A DNA stretch of 64,000 nucleotides from Neoroseomonas alkaliterrae (GTDB taxonomy: Bacteria > Pseudomonadota > Alphaproteobacteria > Acetobacterales > Acetobacteraceae). A program made the position numbers and the translations under genes. The stretch lies in contig NZ_JACIJE010000003.1 in the NCBI RefSeq assembly GCF_014199195.1, forward strand, positions 186,001 through 250,000, read 5' to 3'. A model generated the notes under the pieces. The model was not told the DNA's origin. It searched no databases and worked only from the letters and a program-made list of their open reading frames with translations. Below are positions 9,371 to 19,353 of the stretch, in pieces (within the stretch, counting starts at the first letter, position 1; each line of letters opens with the position of its first letter).

Positions 9371-10149
9371 GGCAGCGGGCCGGCGCCCGGCCGGCCCAGC
9401 AGCCAGCCCTGCAGCGCGTCGCATCCCGCGGCCCGCAGCGCCTGCATCTGGCCCGCGCATTCCACGCCCTCGGCGACCGCGATCGCGCCCATGGCGTGGG
9501 CGAGGTCCACCACCGCCGCCACCGCCGCCCGCGCCCGCGCCGCGACCGGCCCCTCGCCTTCGAGATCGGCGGTCAGGGCCGGGTCCAGCTTGACCGAGGC
9601 GAAGGGAATGTCGCGCAGCGCGCGGGCCGGGCCCAGCGCGCCGCCGAAATCATCCAGCGCCACCGCGATGCCGAAGGCGCGCAGATGCGCCGCCAGCGCC
9701 CGGGCCGCGCCGAGGTCGCGCACCACCGCAGCCTCCGGCAGTTCGAGCACGAGGCCGCGCGGATCCACCCCGGTGGCCTGCAGCGCGGCGCGCACCATCG
9801 GCGCCGCATGGCCGCCCAGGATGCCCGACGCCGAGACGTTCACGGCGAGCCAGGGCCCGCCGCGCGGCCAGGCCGCGCGCAGGCGGAAGGCATTGACCAT
9901 CACCCAGGCATCGAGCGCGACCCCGCGCCCGGCGGCCTCCGCCGCGGCGAGCACGTCGAGCGCGCCGAGCGGCCCGAGGTCGGGATGGTCCCAGCGCAGC
10001 AGCGCCTCGTAGCCCACGGGGACGAGGCTCGCGGCCGCGCAGACCGGCTGCAGGTCGAGCCGCAGGCCCGCCCCGCCCGCCGCCAGCGTCGCGGCGAGTT
10101 CCGCCCCGAGCCCCGTGACCTCGCCGCTTTCCGCCACCATCCCGCCCAT
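9352..10149 (-). CDS. EAL-domain protein (c-di-GMP phosphodiesterase-like)
   Basis: A 265-residue stand-alone EAL domain with no GGDEF domain, sensor domain or membrane segment. Metal and catalytic positions look kept: E48 in YEALLRW, N104 in VNVSA, E136 in LELPE, D166/D167 in LDDFGG, K187 in VKLDP, E in VAEGVE and Q in QGWLLGRP. Loop 6, normally DDFGTGxSS, is DDFGGALGP here, and KIDR is KLDP. Changes in loop 6 often reduce or abolish activity, so it may be a weak enzyme or a c-di-GMP receptor. The start may be GTG/ATG at 10149 or the ATG at 10140. Confidence 0.85.
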   Translation of the reverse strand: MGGMVAESGEVTGLGAELAATLAAGGAGLRLDLQPVCAAASLVPVGYEALLRWDHPDLGPLGALDVLAAAEAAGRGVALDAWVMVNAFRLRAAWPRGGPWLAVNVSASGILGGHAAPMVRAALQATGVDPRGLVLELPEAAVVRDLGAARALAAHLRAFGIAVALDDFGGALGPARALRDIPFASVKLDPALTADLEGEGPVAARARAAVAAVVDLAHAMGAIAVAEGVECAGQMQALRAAGCDALQGWLLGRPGAGPLPQPQIR

Positions 10150-10365
10150 GCGCCGCTCCGCCTCTCTGGCGCGGGCATGAAAGGGCGGGTCGCGTTAAAC
10201 GCCGGTGAGCGAAGCCCCGGAAACCGGGCGCCGCGGCGCCGTATCAATGCCGTGCCGGGGCGCGGCGCGGTCTCCTGCCAGCGGGCGCGAGGCTTGAGCA
10301 TGCGCTCGCTCGCATGGCGCGCGGGGCTGGTCGGGCGGCCCCGCGCGGAACCAGATCCTGAGGCG

Positions 10366-10396
10366 CTGCGGACAAAGAGCGACCCCTTGTCCGCAG
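10366..10396 (-). terminator. Hairpin downstream of ndk
   Basis: A perfect 10-bp stem, CTGCGGACAA pairing with TTGTCCGCAG, around an 11-base loop. It lies 5 bases past the ndk stop codon on the minus strand. The rest of 10150-10400 shows no credible gene. Confidence 0.65.
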
Positions 10397-10400
10397 GGTA

Positions 10401-10823
10401 TCAGCCGACGATCTCGCAGCCGGCGAAGAAATAGGCGATCTCGATCGCCGCGTTCTCCGGGCTATCGGAGCCGTGCACCGAGTTCGCCTCGATGCTTTCG
10501 GCGTAGAGCTTGCGGATGGTGCCCTCGGCGGCATTGGCCGGGTTGGTCGCACCCATCAGCTCGCGGTTCTTCGCCACCGCGTTCTCGCCCTCGAGCACCT
10601 GGACCACGACCGGGCCGGAGACCATGAAGTCCACCAGGTCGTTGTAGAAGGGCCGCGCGGCGTGGACCTTGTAGAACTCCTTCGCCTGGGCGCGCGACAT
10701 CCAGATGCGCTTCTGGGCGACGATGCGCAGGCCGTTCTTCTCGAAGATGGCGTTGATGGCGCCGGTCAGGTTCCGCCGCGTGGCGTCGGGCTTGATGATG
10801 GAGAAGGTGCGTTCGATGGCCAT
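10401..10823 (-). CDS. ndk: Nucleoside diphosphate kinase
   Basis: A 140-residue enzyme that equilibrates NDPs and NTPs by a phospho-histidine ping-pong mechanism. All signature blocks are present: [14 protein letters not shown] (4-17), [14 protein letters not shown] (92-105) and the active-site [12 protein letters not shown] with H117. Length and sequence are standard for the family. It is transcribed alone: the upstream gene is divergent and a strong hairpin follows the stop. Confidence 0.98.
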   Translation of the reverse strand: MAIERTFSIIKPDATRRNLTGAINAIFEKNGLRIVAQKRIWMSRAQAKEFYKVHAARPFYNDLVDFMVSGPVVVQVLEGENAVAKNRELMGATNPANAAEGTIRKLYAESIEANSVHGSDSPENAAIEIAYFFAGCEIVG

Positions 10824-10944
10824 GGCGGCTGTCCTCGGTCGTTCTGCGATCGGGCGGGCGCATAGGCGGGAAGCGGGCCGCGCGCAACCCCCCTGCGCGG
10901 CGGCGCCTGACAGCGCCGCGCGGCGCGGCTAGAAGGCGCGTCGC

Positions 10945-12810
<1,866 letters not shown>

Positions 12811-12825
12811 GGTCCGGCGCGGGGC

Positions 12826-13020
12826 TCAGCGCGCCGCGGCGAGCGGCCGTTCGCCCGGCCTCGGCGGCCGCGCCGGGCGCACATTCTCGTCCTCCAGGGT
12901 CCGCCGCATGAAGGTCGGCCACAGGGCCCGCCCGGTGGGCGGTTCCTGGAGGCCGGGCTGCTCCCTCGTGGCAGTCCGGGCCGCCTGGACAGGCGACCGA
13001 GGCAGGTCGGTGTGTCGCAT
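12826..13020 (-). CDS. Small hypothetical protein, 64 residues
   Basis: A short open frame with an ATG at 13020 and an excellent Shine-Dalgarno sequence (AGGAGG, about 7 bases upstream on the minus strand). The protein is soluble and rich in Arg and Pro, with a central RALWPTFMRRTLEDENVRPA (31-50) and a PRPGERPL tail. I do not recognise a family. The ribosome-binding site and isolated position between convergent and divergent genes support it as real. No partner is visible, and it could be a regulatory or stress micro-protein. Confidence 0.5.
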   Translation of the reverse strand: MRHTDLPRSPVQAARTATREQPGLQEPPTGRALWPTFMRRTLEDENVRPARPPRPGERPLAAAR

Positions 13021-13190
13021 CACGCCCCTCCTGTCGTCGGTAAAGGAAAGGCTAGGCCATCGGCGCCGGCCGCCGCAACGAACGGTTGTGTGACATCGCG
13101 TGACAGACCGGGTGCTCTGGACCCGCCGGGCGGGATGGGCGAACAGGGTGACAGAGCCGGCGCCGGACGCGCCGCCCGGAGGAGACCGCC

Positions 13191-14156
13191 ATGATCCGTC
13201 GCCGCGCCCTGCTCGCGACCCCTGCCCTCGCCCTGCCCGTCGCCGCCCATGCCCAGGCATGGCCCGCGCGCCCGGTGCGCATCGTCGTCGCCTATCCGCC
13301 GGGGGGCTCGACCGACGTGCTGGCCCGCACGCTCGCCGCCGCGCTGGCCGAGGCGATCCCGGGCGGCACCTTCGTGGTGGACAACCGCCCGGGCGGGGCC
13401 GCCGTCGTCGGAACCCAGGCGGTCGCGCAGGCGGCGCCGGATGGCTACACCCTCGCCCTCGGCAACAACCAGACGCATGCGGCCAATGCCGCCATGCTGC
13501 CCTCCCTGCCCTTCGACCCGGTGGCCGATTTCGCGCCCATCGCGCGGCTCGCGGCCGTGCACCACGCCATCGTGGTGCCGGCGAACGGCCCGCGCAGCCT
13601 TGCCGAACTGGCGGCGAAGGGGCGGGGCGGCGGGCGCGTGACCTACGCCTCCTCCGGCGTCGGCTCGGCGAGCCACGTCATCGCCGAGACCTTCGTCCGC
13701 CGCGAGCGGATGGAGGCGACGCATGTGCCCTATCGCGGCGGCGCGGCGGCGACGACGGACACGGTGGCCGGCACGGTGGATTTCTTCGTCTCGACCTGGC
13801 CGCAGGTGGTGGCGCTGGTGCGGGAGGGGCGGCTGCGCGCGCTCGGCATCGGCGCGCCGGCCCGCCTGCCCGAGACGCCCGATGTGCCGACCTTCGCGGA
13901 ACTGAACGCGCAGGACCTCGCGGTGGATGCGTGGTTCGGCCTCTGGGCGCCGGCGCGCACCCCGGCCGAGATCGTCGCGCGCCTGTCCGACACGCTGGTC
14001 GGCATCCTGAACCAGCCCGCGATGCGCGAGCGCCTGACCGGCCAGGGCTTCGTCGCCGCGCCGATGCCGGCGGCGGCATTCGCCGCCTTCCAGCGCGAGG
14101 AGGTCGAGCGCTGGCGGCGGATGGTCGAGATCACGGGGATCAGGCTGCAGGGCTGA
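13191..14156 (+). CDS. TctC/Bug-type tripartite tricarboxylate transporter substrate-binding protein
   Basis: A 321-residue periplasmic receptor. The signal peptide is MIRRRALLATPALALPVAAH, and the mature protein opens with WPARPVRIVVAYPPGGSTD, the hallmark of Bug proteins. Other family blocks are VVDNRPGGAAVVGTQAVAQA, PDGYTLALG, THVPYRGGA and a C-terminal GFVAAPMPAAAFAAF. An AGGAG-type ribosome-binding site precedes the ATG at 13191. The membrane components TctA and TctB are not in the window, so this is an orphan receptor, as is frequent in Acetobacteraceae and Burkholderiales. Ligands are usually carboxylates but cannot be assigned. Confidence 0.92.
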   Translation: MIRRRALLATPALALPVAAHAQAWPARPVRIVVAYPPGGSTDVLARTLAAALAEAIPGGTFVVDNRPGGAAVVGTQAVAQAAPDGYTLALGNNQTHAANAAMLPSLPFDPVADFAPIARLAAVHHAIVVPANGPRSLAELAAKGRGGGRVTYASSGVGSASHVIAETFVRRERMEATHVPYRGGAAATTDTVAGTVDFFVSTWPQVVALVREGRLRALGIGAPARLPETPDVPTFAELNAQDLAVDAWFGLWAPARTPAEIVARLSDTLVGILNQPAMRERLTGQGFVAAPMPAAAFAAFQREEVERWRRMVEITGIRLQG

Positions 14157-14245
14157 ACCCGGCGGGAGAGGGCGCGGCCGTCCGGGCTGGAGGCGAACCC
14201 GGCAGGCGAAGGGCTGAATCTCCTCCTCCGCCGGCATCGCGCGCG

Positions 14246-14267
14246 GCGCCGCCGAGGGCGGCGGCGC
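14246..14267. terminator. GC-rich hairpin between the convergent TctC-type and Hint genes
   Basis: A perfect 9-bp stem GCGCCGCCG/CGGCGGCGC with an AGGG loop. It lies in the 250-base gap between two converging genes and could stop both transcripts. The remainder of 14157-14406 shows no credible coding region. Confidence 0.5.
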
Positions 14268-14406
14268 GCCAAGCCGGGTCGCGACACTCGCAGGCCACGG
14301 ATTGTGCCGTTGCCCGCCGGTTATCGGGAGCGATACGCGGCGGGCAGCCGACCATCCCATGCCCGCCGTGCCGGGGGCCGCGCGCGAGTGCGGCTTCGCC
14401 GCGGCG

Positions 14407-15726
14407 TCAGGCGGCGCTCAGGCGGCCGCGCGGGTTCATCGCGGCCGCGCGTCGCGCCAGGCTCGCGCGCGCCGCCTCGAGCGCCAGCCCCTCCGTCACC
14501 AGCGGCAGGCAGCGCGGCATGGCCGGGGCGGTGCCGGGCGCCGGCGCGAAATCGGCGTGCAGCACGGCCATCGTGCCGGCATTCTCGAAGGCCTGCCGGT
14601 TGCCGGCCGCGACGAAGGATTCGGTCACGGCGCCGTCGCTGACCAGCAGGTCGTGCGCGAACAACTCGACATGGAAATTCGTGACCGTCCGGCAGGCGAT
14701 ATCCTGGACGATGCCGCGCCCGTCGGTCAGCAGCCCCACCGGCACCAGCGCGCCCCCCACCCGCACCGCATGGTCGGGCGAAAGCCTGAGCGGGCGGTGC
14801 GGCGTGCCCTCGCCGAGCGCCCCCGGCATCACGAGCACCGGCGCGACCGAAGCCGGGCGCGGATGCGCGGCGAGGTCCACCCGCCGCCGCCCGATCCAGC
14901 GGACCGGCTTGAACGGCGCGCCGCGCCCCGAGGCGGTCGCCACCAGATCGCCCGCGCGCAGGGTCTCGACCGGCCGCTCGCCCGCGGCGGTGAGGATCAT
15001 CGTGCCTTCCGCGAAGCAGGGCACAACGACCGGGAAGCGGCCGTCGTCGAAGATGAGATCCCCTTCGAACTGGTGGAAGTACACGCGGTAGCTGAACGGG
15101 ATCTGGTAGTAGGCCTCGTAGGGCAGGCCCTGGAATGTGCCCTGCTCGACCACCCAGTTGGCCGGATCGTAGGTGCCACCGAACACCGCGACATCGGCGC
15201 CGCCGCCGCCCGAGATGTACTTGTCGCCGTAGTTGCCGGTCAGGGCGGTGAAGGTGTCGTCCCCGCCGCCGCCGAACATGATCGTGATGTCGCCATTGGC
15301 CACCAGCACGTCATTCCCGGCGCCGCCGATCAGCGTGGTCGCGCCGAAATTGCCGGCGACGAGGCTGTCGTCCCCCGCCCCGCCCTCGATCAGGTCGGCC
15401 GCACCCGCGCCGATGATGGTGTCGTTCCCGTCGCCGCCGAGCAGCGTCTCCTCCTGCGGGCCGCCGAGGATGGAATCGTCGCCGGTGCCGCCGTCGAGAA
15501 GGTTGTTGCCGCTGCTCGAGACGAGCGTGTCGTCCCCGGCCTCGCCCCGCAGCGTGTCGTTCTGGCTGCCGCCATCAAGGAGGTCGTTCCCGTCGCCGCC
15601 GAGGATCGAATCATCTGCGTCGTTGCCGAGGATCGTGTCGTTGCCGCCCAGGCCAAAGATGATGTCGGCCTGTGCGCCGGGCGCGGAGAAGAGGTCGTCG
15701 CCGCCGGTGAGGGACGTCTCGGGCAT
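14407..15726 (-). CDS. RTX-like repeat protein with Hint domain
   Basis: A 439-residue protein in two parts. Residues about 20-158 are acidic nonapeptide-like repeats (GGNDTILG, GGDGNDLL, GGAGDDSL and similar) typical of calcium-binding RTX proteins exported by type I secretion. From C237 onwards is a Hint (hedgehog/intein) module: VPCFAEGTMILTAAGE with its nucleophilic cysteine, VETLRAGDLV, and LSPDHAV with H319. Such Hint_2 proteins are frequent in Acetobacteraceae and are presumed self-processing extracellular proteins. No type I secretion genes are nearby. The substrate and partner of any autoprocessing are unknown. Confidence 0.87.
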   Translation of the reverse strand: MPETSLTGGDDLFSAPGAQADIIFGLGGNDTILGNDADDSILGGDGNDLLDGGSQNDTLRGEAGDDTLVSSSGNNLLDGGTGDDSILGGPQEETLLGGDGNDTIIGAGAADLIEGGAGDDSLVAGNFGATTLIGGAGNDVLVANGDITIMFGGGGDDTFTALTGNYGDKYISGGGGADVAVFGGTYDPANWVVEQGTFQGLPYEAYYQIPFSYRVYFHQFEGDLIFDDGRFPVVVPCFAEGTMILTAAGERPVETLRAGDLVATASGRGAPFKPVRWIGRRRVDLAAHPRPASVAPVLVMPGALGEGTPHRPLRLSPDHAVRVGGALVPVGLLTDGRGIVQDIACRTVTNFHVELFAHDLLVSDGAVTESFVAAGNRQAFENAGTMAVLHADFAPAPGTAPAMPRCLPLVTEGLALEAARASLARRAAAMNPRGRLSAA

Positions 15727-15866
15727 GCGGGGGCTCCATCCTTGGCCAAGGGGCGCGCGACGGACGGGGCTCCCGGTAGCCGTTGCCGCGACGCCATCAG
15801 CCTAGCAGCAAGCGGCGGGATGCGGAGCGTCACTTTGCGGTGCAAACGGCCCCCGTTCCGCGAGGT

Positions 15867-16316
15867 TCACCCCCGCTTCTCCCAGCCGCCCGCGCCCTGC
15901 TGCCAGTAGGTGAGGGCGTGGCCGGCGGCCTTCGCGGCGGACCAGCGGCCGCGCGCGGCGGACACCGCGGCCTCGTCGCTGCCGTCGAAGAGGTCGAACA
16001 CCCGGTCGTAGTCGCTCAGCCGCGCGCTGGCCGCGCCTTCCACCAGGAAGAGGAAGCGCGCGCCATTCGCCGCCGGCACGTCCTCGGTGCCGATCAGCAC
16101 CGGCTGCAGGGCGTCGTTCTCCCCGCCCGCGAGGCCGTGCGGCAGCCAGTCGGGCTCGGGGCATGTCCAGAGCGCGGCGTCGAGCGCGCTGGCCCGCTCC
16201 GCCTCCCCGCACAGCACGAAGGCGCGGCCGCCCGATGCCAGGACGCGGCCGAGCAGCCGCGGCAGTGCGGCCGCGAGCGGCGTGCGGGTGAGGTGGTAGA
16301 AGCCGATCTCGGTCAC
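15867..16316 (-). CDS. holC: DNA polymerase III subunit chi
   Basis: A 149-residue clamp-loader accessory subunit that links the replisome to SSB. Family features are TEIGFYHLTR at the N-terminus, LLGRVLASGGRAFVLC, ALWTCPEPDWLPHGL, and a C-terminal RVFDLFDGSDEAAVSAARGRW. The start is GTG at 16316, which overlaps the stop of the aminopeptidase paralogue as GTGA. The order aminopeptidase-holC matches pepA-holC of other Proteobacteria. Length is normal. Confidence 0.92.
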   Translation of the reverse strand: MTEIGFYHLTRTPLAAALPRLLGRVLASGGRAFVLCGEAERASALDAALWTCPEPDWLPHGLAGGENDALQPVLIGTEDVPAANGARFLFLVEGAASARLSDYDRVFDLFDGSDEAAVSAARGRWSAAKAAGHALTYWQQGAGGWEKRG

Positions 16317-17746
16317 GGCTCCGCCTCGAAGCGCATGGCCACCAGTCGGTCGAGCAACCGGGCGCCGAAGCCGCTCGGCCCGGCGGGTCCGAGCGCATGG
16401 GCGGCCTCCATCGTATCGAGCCCGGCGATGTCGAGATGCGCCCAGGGCGCCGGCCCCGCGAACTCCCGCAGGAAGGCCGCGGCATGGCAGGCATCGGGGA
16501 TCAGCCGCCCGCCGAAGGCGCCGCTGCCCGCAGGCACGCATTGCCGCAGATCCGCGATCTCCGAGCGCAGATCCTCGCGGTGCCGGTCGCCGATGGGCAT
16601 GGGCCAGACGGGCTCGCCCACCTCCTCCCCCGCCGCGGCCACGGCGGCGAGCAGCGCGGCATCCGTGCCGAACAGCCCGGCGCGATGATGGCCGAGGGCG
16701 GTCACGATCGCCCCGGTCAGCGTCGCGAGGTCGATCACCGCCCCGGGGCGGAAGGCGGTGACGGCATGGTGCAGGGCGTCGGCGAGCACGAGGCGCCCTT
16801 CGGCGTCGGTGTCCACCACCTCGACCGTGCGGCGCGAGGCGGTGCGGATCACGTCGCCGGGCCGGAAGGCGGCGGCGCCGGTGGCGTTCTCCGCGATGGC
16901 CAGCACCGCGACCGCCGGGGCGGGCGAACGGCGGCGCGCGAGCGCCAGCATCGCCCCGGCGCAGGCGGCGGCACCGGCCATGTCCGCGCGCATCGCCTCC
17001 ATCCCCTCCGCGGGCTTGATCGAGATTCCCCCGGTGTCGAACACGATCCCCTTGCCCACGAAGGCCACGGGCGGGACAGGCAGCACGCCGCGCCAGCGCA
17101 GCACCGCGAGGCGCGGCGGCTCGGCGCTCGCCCCGCCGACGGCAAGCAGCGCGCCGAAGCCGTGCCGCTTCAGCCAGCCGCGGCCGTGGATCGTGACGTC
17201 GAGCCCGTCGGCCTCCAGCGCCGCGAGGCGTTCGGCGAAGCGGCGCGTCGTCAGGCGGTTCGCCGGCTCGGCCACCAGGTCGCGGGCGAACAGGCAGCCG
17301 GCCACGCCCGCCGCGCGCGGCGCGAAGGCCGCCTCGGCCGCCGCGGCGTCGCGCGCATGGACCACGAGGCGGCGCGGCGCCTTCGGCGTCGGCCGCGTCC
17401 TCAGCGCCTCGAAGCGCCAGCAGGCGAGGGCCACCCCCGCGGCCATCGCCGCCGCCTCCTCCGGGCCGAGTTCGCCCGCATCGAGGGCGAGGCCCGTCGC
17501 CTCCCCCGCCGCGAGCGCCGCTGCCGCGCCGGCGCGCTCGAAGCCCGCCGGCGTGCGCGCCGCCCCGAGCCCCACCAGGATGCGCCGCGGCGGCCCCGCG
17601 AGGTCGAGCACCTCCTCGGGCCGCCCGTTGAAGCGCGCGGCGGCGATGGCCTTGGCAACGGCGCGCGGCGGCGCGGCGGGGGCGACCGGCACGATGCAGG
17701 GCAGGCCCTCGCCGGGCGGTCCCTGGCGGAAGCGGACCTCGATCAT
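16313..17746 (-). CDS. Leucyl aminopeptidase family protein (second paralogue)
   Basis: A 477-residue M17 metallopeptidase, the second of two adjacent paralogues. The catalytic core is intact: GKGIVFDTGGISIKPAEGME, ADMAGAA and DTDAEGRLVLADA hold the Lys and the Asp/Glu zinc ligands. The N-terminal half is much more Ala/Arg-rich and divergent than that of the neighbour. I chose the ATG at 17746 (MIEVRFRQG), which lies after the neighbouring stop; longer starts overlap that gene. It is translationally coupled to holC. Expected to cleave N-terminal residues from peptides in the cytoplasm, with a specificity that may differ from PepA. Confidence 0.9.
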   Translation of the reverse strand: MIEVRFRQGPPGEGLPCIVPVAPAAPPRAVAKAIAAARFNGRPEEVLDLAGPPRRILVGLGAARTPAGFERAGAAAALAAGEATGLALDAGELGPEEAAAMAAGVALACWRFEALRTRPTPKAPRRLVVHARDAAAAEAAFAPRAAGVAGCLFARDLVAEPANRLTTRRFAERLAALEADGLDVTIHGRGWLKRHGFGALLAVGGASAEPPRLAVLRWRGVLPVPPVAFVGKGIVFDTGGISIKPAEGMEAMRADMAGAAACAGAMLALARRRSPAPAVAVLAIAENATGAAAFRPGDVIRTASRRTVEVVDTDAEGRLVLADALHHAVTAFRPGAVIDLATLTGAIVTALGHHRAGLFGTDAALLAAVAAAGEEVGEPVWPMPIGDRHREDLRSEIADLRQCVPAGSGAFGGRLIPDACHAAAFLREFAGPAPWAHLDIAGLDTMEAAHALGPAGPSGFGARLLDRLVAMRFEAEP

Positions 17747-17771
17747 GCGGGCGCGCGGCGCGGGCGGCGGC

Positions 17772-19244
17772 TCACCCCTCGTAGTGGTCGGCCACCAGCC
17801 GGTCGAGCATCCGCACCCCATAGGCGGTGGCGCCCTTCGGCACGGTGGGCTGGTCCTTGGTGGCCCAGGCGGTGCCGGCGATGTCGAGATGCGCCCACGG
17901 CTTGCCCTGCACGAAGCGCTGGATGAACTGCGCCGCGGTGATCGCGCCGCCGGGACGCCCGCCCACGTTCTTCATGTCCGCGATGTCGGACTTCAGTTGC
18001 TTGTCGTAGGCCTCGCCGAGCGGCATCCGCCAGGCCGCCTCGCCGACGGCCTTGCCCGCGGCCTCGATGCGCTGGGCGAGCGTGTCGTCGTTGCTGAACA
18101 GCCCGGCATGCTCGTGGCCGAGGGCGATGATGATGGCACCCGTCAGCGTGGCGAGGTCCACCATGAAGCGCGGGTCGTGCTTCTCGATGCAGTAGTGGAT
18201 GACATCGGCCAGCACGAGCCGGCCCTCGGCGTCGGTGTTGATCACCTCGACCGTCTGGCCGGAGGCCGTGGTCACGACATCGCCCGGCCGCTGCGCGGTG
18301 CCCGACGGCATGTTCTCCACCAGCCCGACGATGCCGACCACGTCCGCGCGCGCCTTGCGCCCGGCGAGTGCCGCCATCAGGCCGATCACCGTGCCGGCGC
18401 CGGCCATGTCCCACTTCATGTCCTCCATCCCCGCCGCCGGCTTGATGGAGATGCCGCCGGTGTCGAAGGTGACACCCTTGCCGATGAAGGCGAGCGGCTT
18501 GCCCTTCTTGCCCTTGGGCGCGCCGGACCACTTCATCACCACCATGCGCGGCTCGTTGGCGCTGCCCTGCGCGACGCCGAGCAGCGCGCCGAAGCCGTGC
18601 TTCTTCATCTCCTTCGGGCCGAGGATCTCGACCTCGACGCCGAGCCTGGTCAGCGCCTTGCAGCGCTCGGCGCATTCGGCCGGGGTCAGGACGTTGGGCG
18701 GCTCGCTCACGAGGTCGCGGGTGAGGAAGACGCCGTCGGCCACCGCCTGCATCGGCGCGAAGGCGGCCTTGGCCTTGGCCACGTCGGAGGCGGCGACGGC
18801 CACGCGCTCGAGCTTCGGCTTGTCCTCCTCCTTCTCGGTGGTGCGGTAGCGGTCGAAGCGGTAGGCGCGCAGCCTCAGCCCCAGGGCGAGCGAGGCGGCG
18901 AGGCCGGGCGCGAGGCCCTCGGCGGCGATGGTGGCCTCGCGCTCCTGGGCGATGGCCGCGGCGATCGCCCCGCCGGCCGCCTCGGCGCCGGTCGCGGCGA
19001 GATCGGCCGCCTTGCCGAGCCCGACCGCGACGACCTTCGTGAAACCCGCGCCGGGCGCCCAGAGCGTCGCGCTCTGGCCCTTGCGGCCCTTGAACTTCGC
19101 CGCGTCGAGGCCGCGCGCGATCGCCCCGCCTGTCGCCTCGTCCGCCTGCTTGCCAAGGCCCGTGAGCGCGGCGTCCTCGGCGACGGGCAGCACGAGCGCG
19201 CCGGCGCGCGGCAGGGCGGGCTTGACGAAGGCGATGTCGGGCAT
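17772..19244 (-). CDS. pepA: Leucyl aminopeptidase
   Basis: A 490-residue M17 aminopeptidase of normal length. The metal and substrate residues are visible in GKGVTFDTGGISIKPAAGME, KWDMAGAGTV and INTDAEGRLVLADV; the last contains the M17 signature NTDAEGRL. The C-terminal block includes PWAHLDIAGTAWATK. It is expressed leftwards with its paralogue and holC and is divergent from cysQ. Some PepA proteins also bind DNA as recombination or transcription accessories; nothing here tests that. Confidence 0.96.
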   Translation of the reverse strand: MPDIAFVKPALPRAGALVLPVAEDAALTGLGKQADEATGGAIARGLDAAKFKGRKGQSATLWAPGAGFTKVVAVGLGKAADLAATGAEAAGGAIAAAIAQEREATIAAEGLAPGLAASLALGLRLRAYRFDRYRTTEKEEDKPKLERVAVAASDVAKAKAAFAPMQAVADGVFLTRDLVSEPPNVLTPAECAERCKALTRLGVEVEILGPKEMKKHGFGALLGVAQGSANEPRMVVMKWSGAPKGKKGKPLAFIGKGVTFDTGGISIKPAAGMEDMKWDMAGAGTVIGLMAALAGRKARADVVGIVGLVENMPSGTAQRPGDVVTTASGQTVEVINTDAEGRLVLADVIHYCIEKHDPRFMVDLATLTGAIIIALGHEHAGLFSNDDTLAQRIEAAGKAVGEAAWRMPLGEAYDKQLKSDIADMKNVGGRPGGAITAAQFIQRFVQGKPWAHLDIAGTAWATKDQPTVPKGATAYGVRMLDRLVADHYEG

Positions 19245-19353
19245 GGGGACTCCGTGGCGGCAACCGTGTGACGGCGCACCTTACGCAGCGCACCGCCCCC
19301 CGGCCAGGGCCGGGGCTTGCCGGGCGCGCCTGAGGGGGCCACACCCGCGCCCC

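Noticed and set aside
10150-10400. Small coding frames in the spacer upstream of the EAL gene
   Set aside because: They lack ribosome-binding sites and a plausible protein composition; the only clear element is the ndk terminator hairpin.
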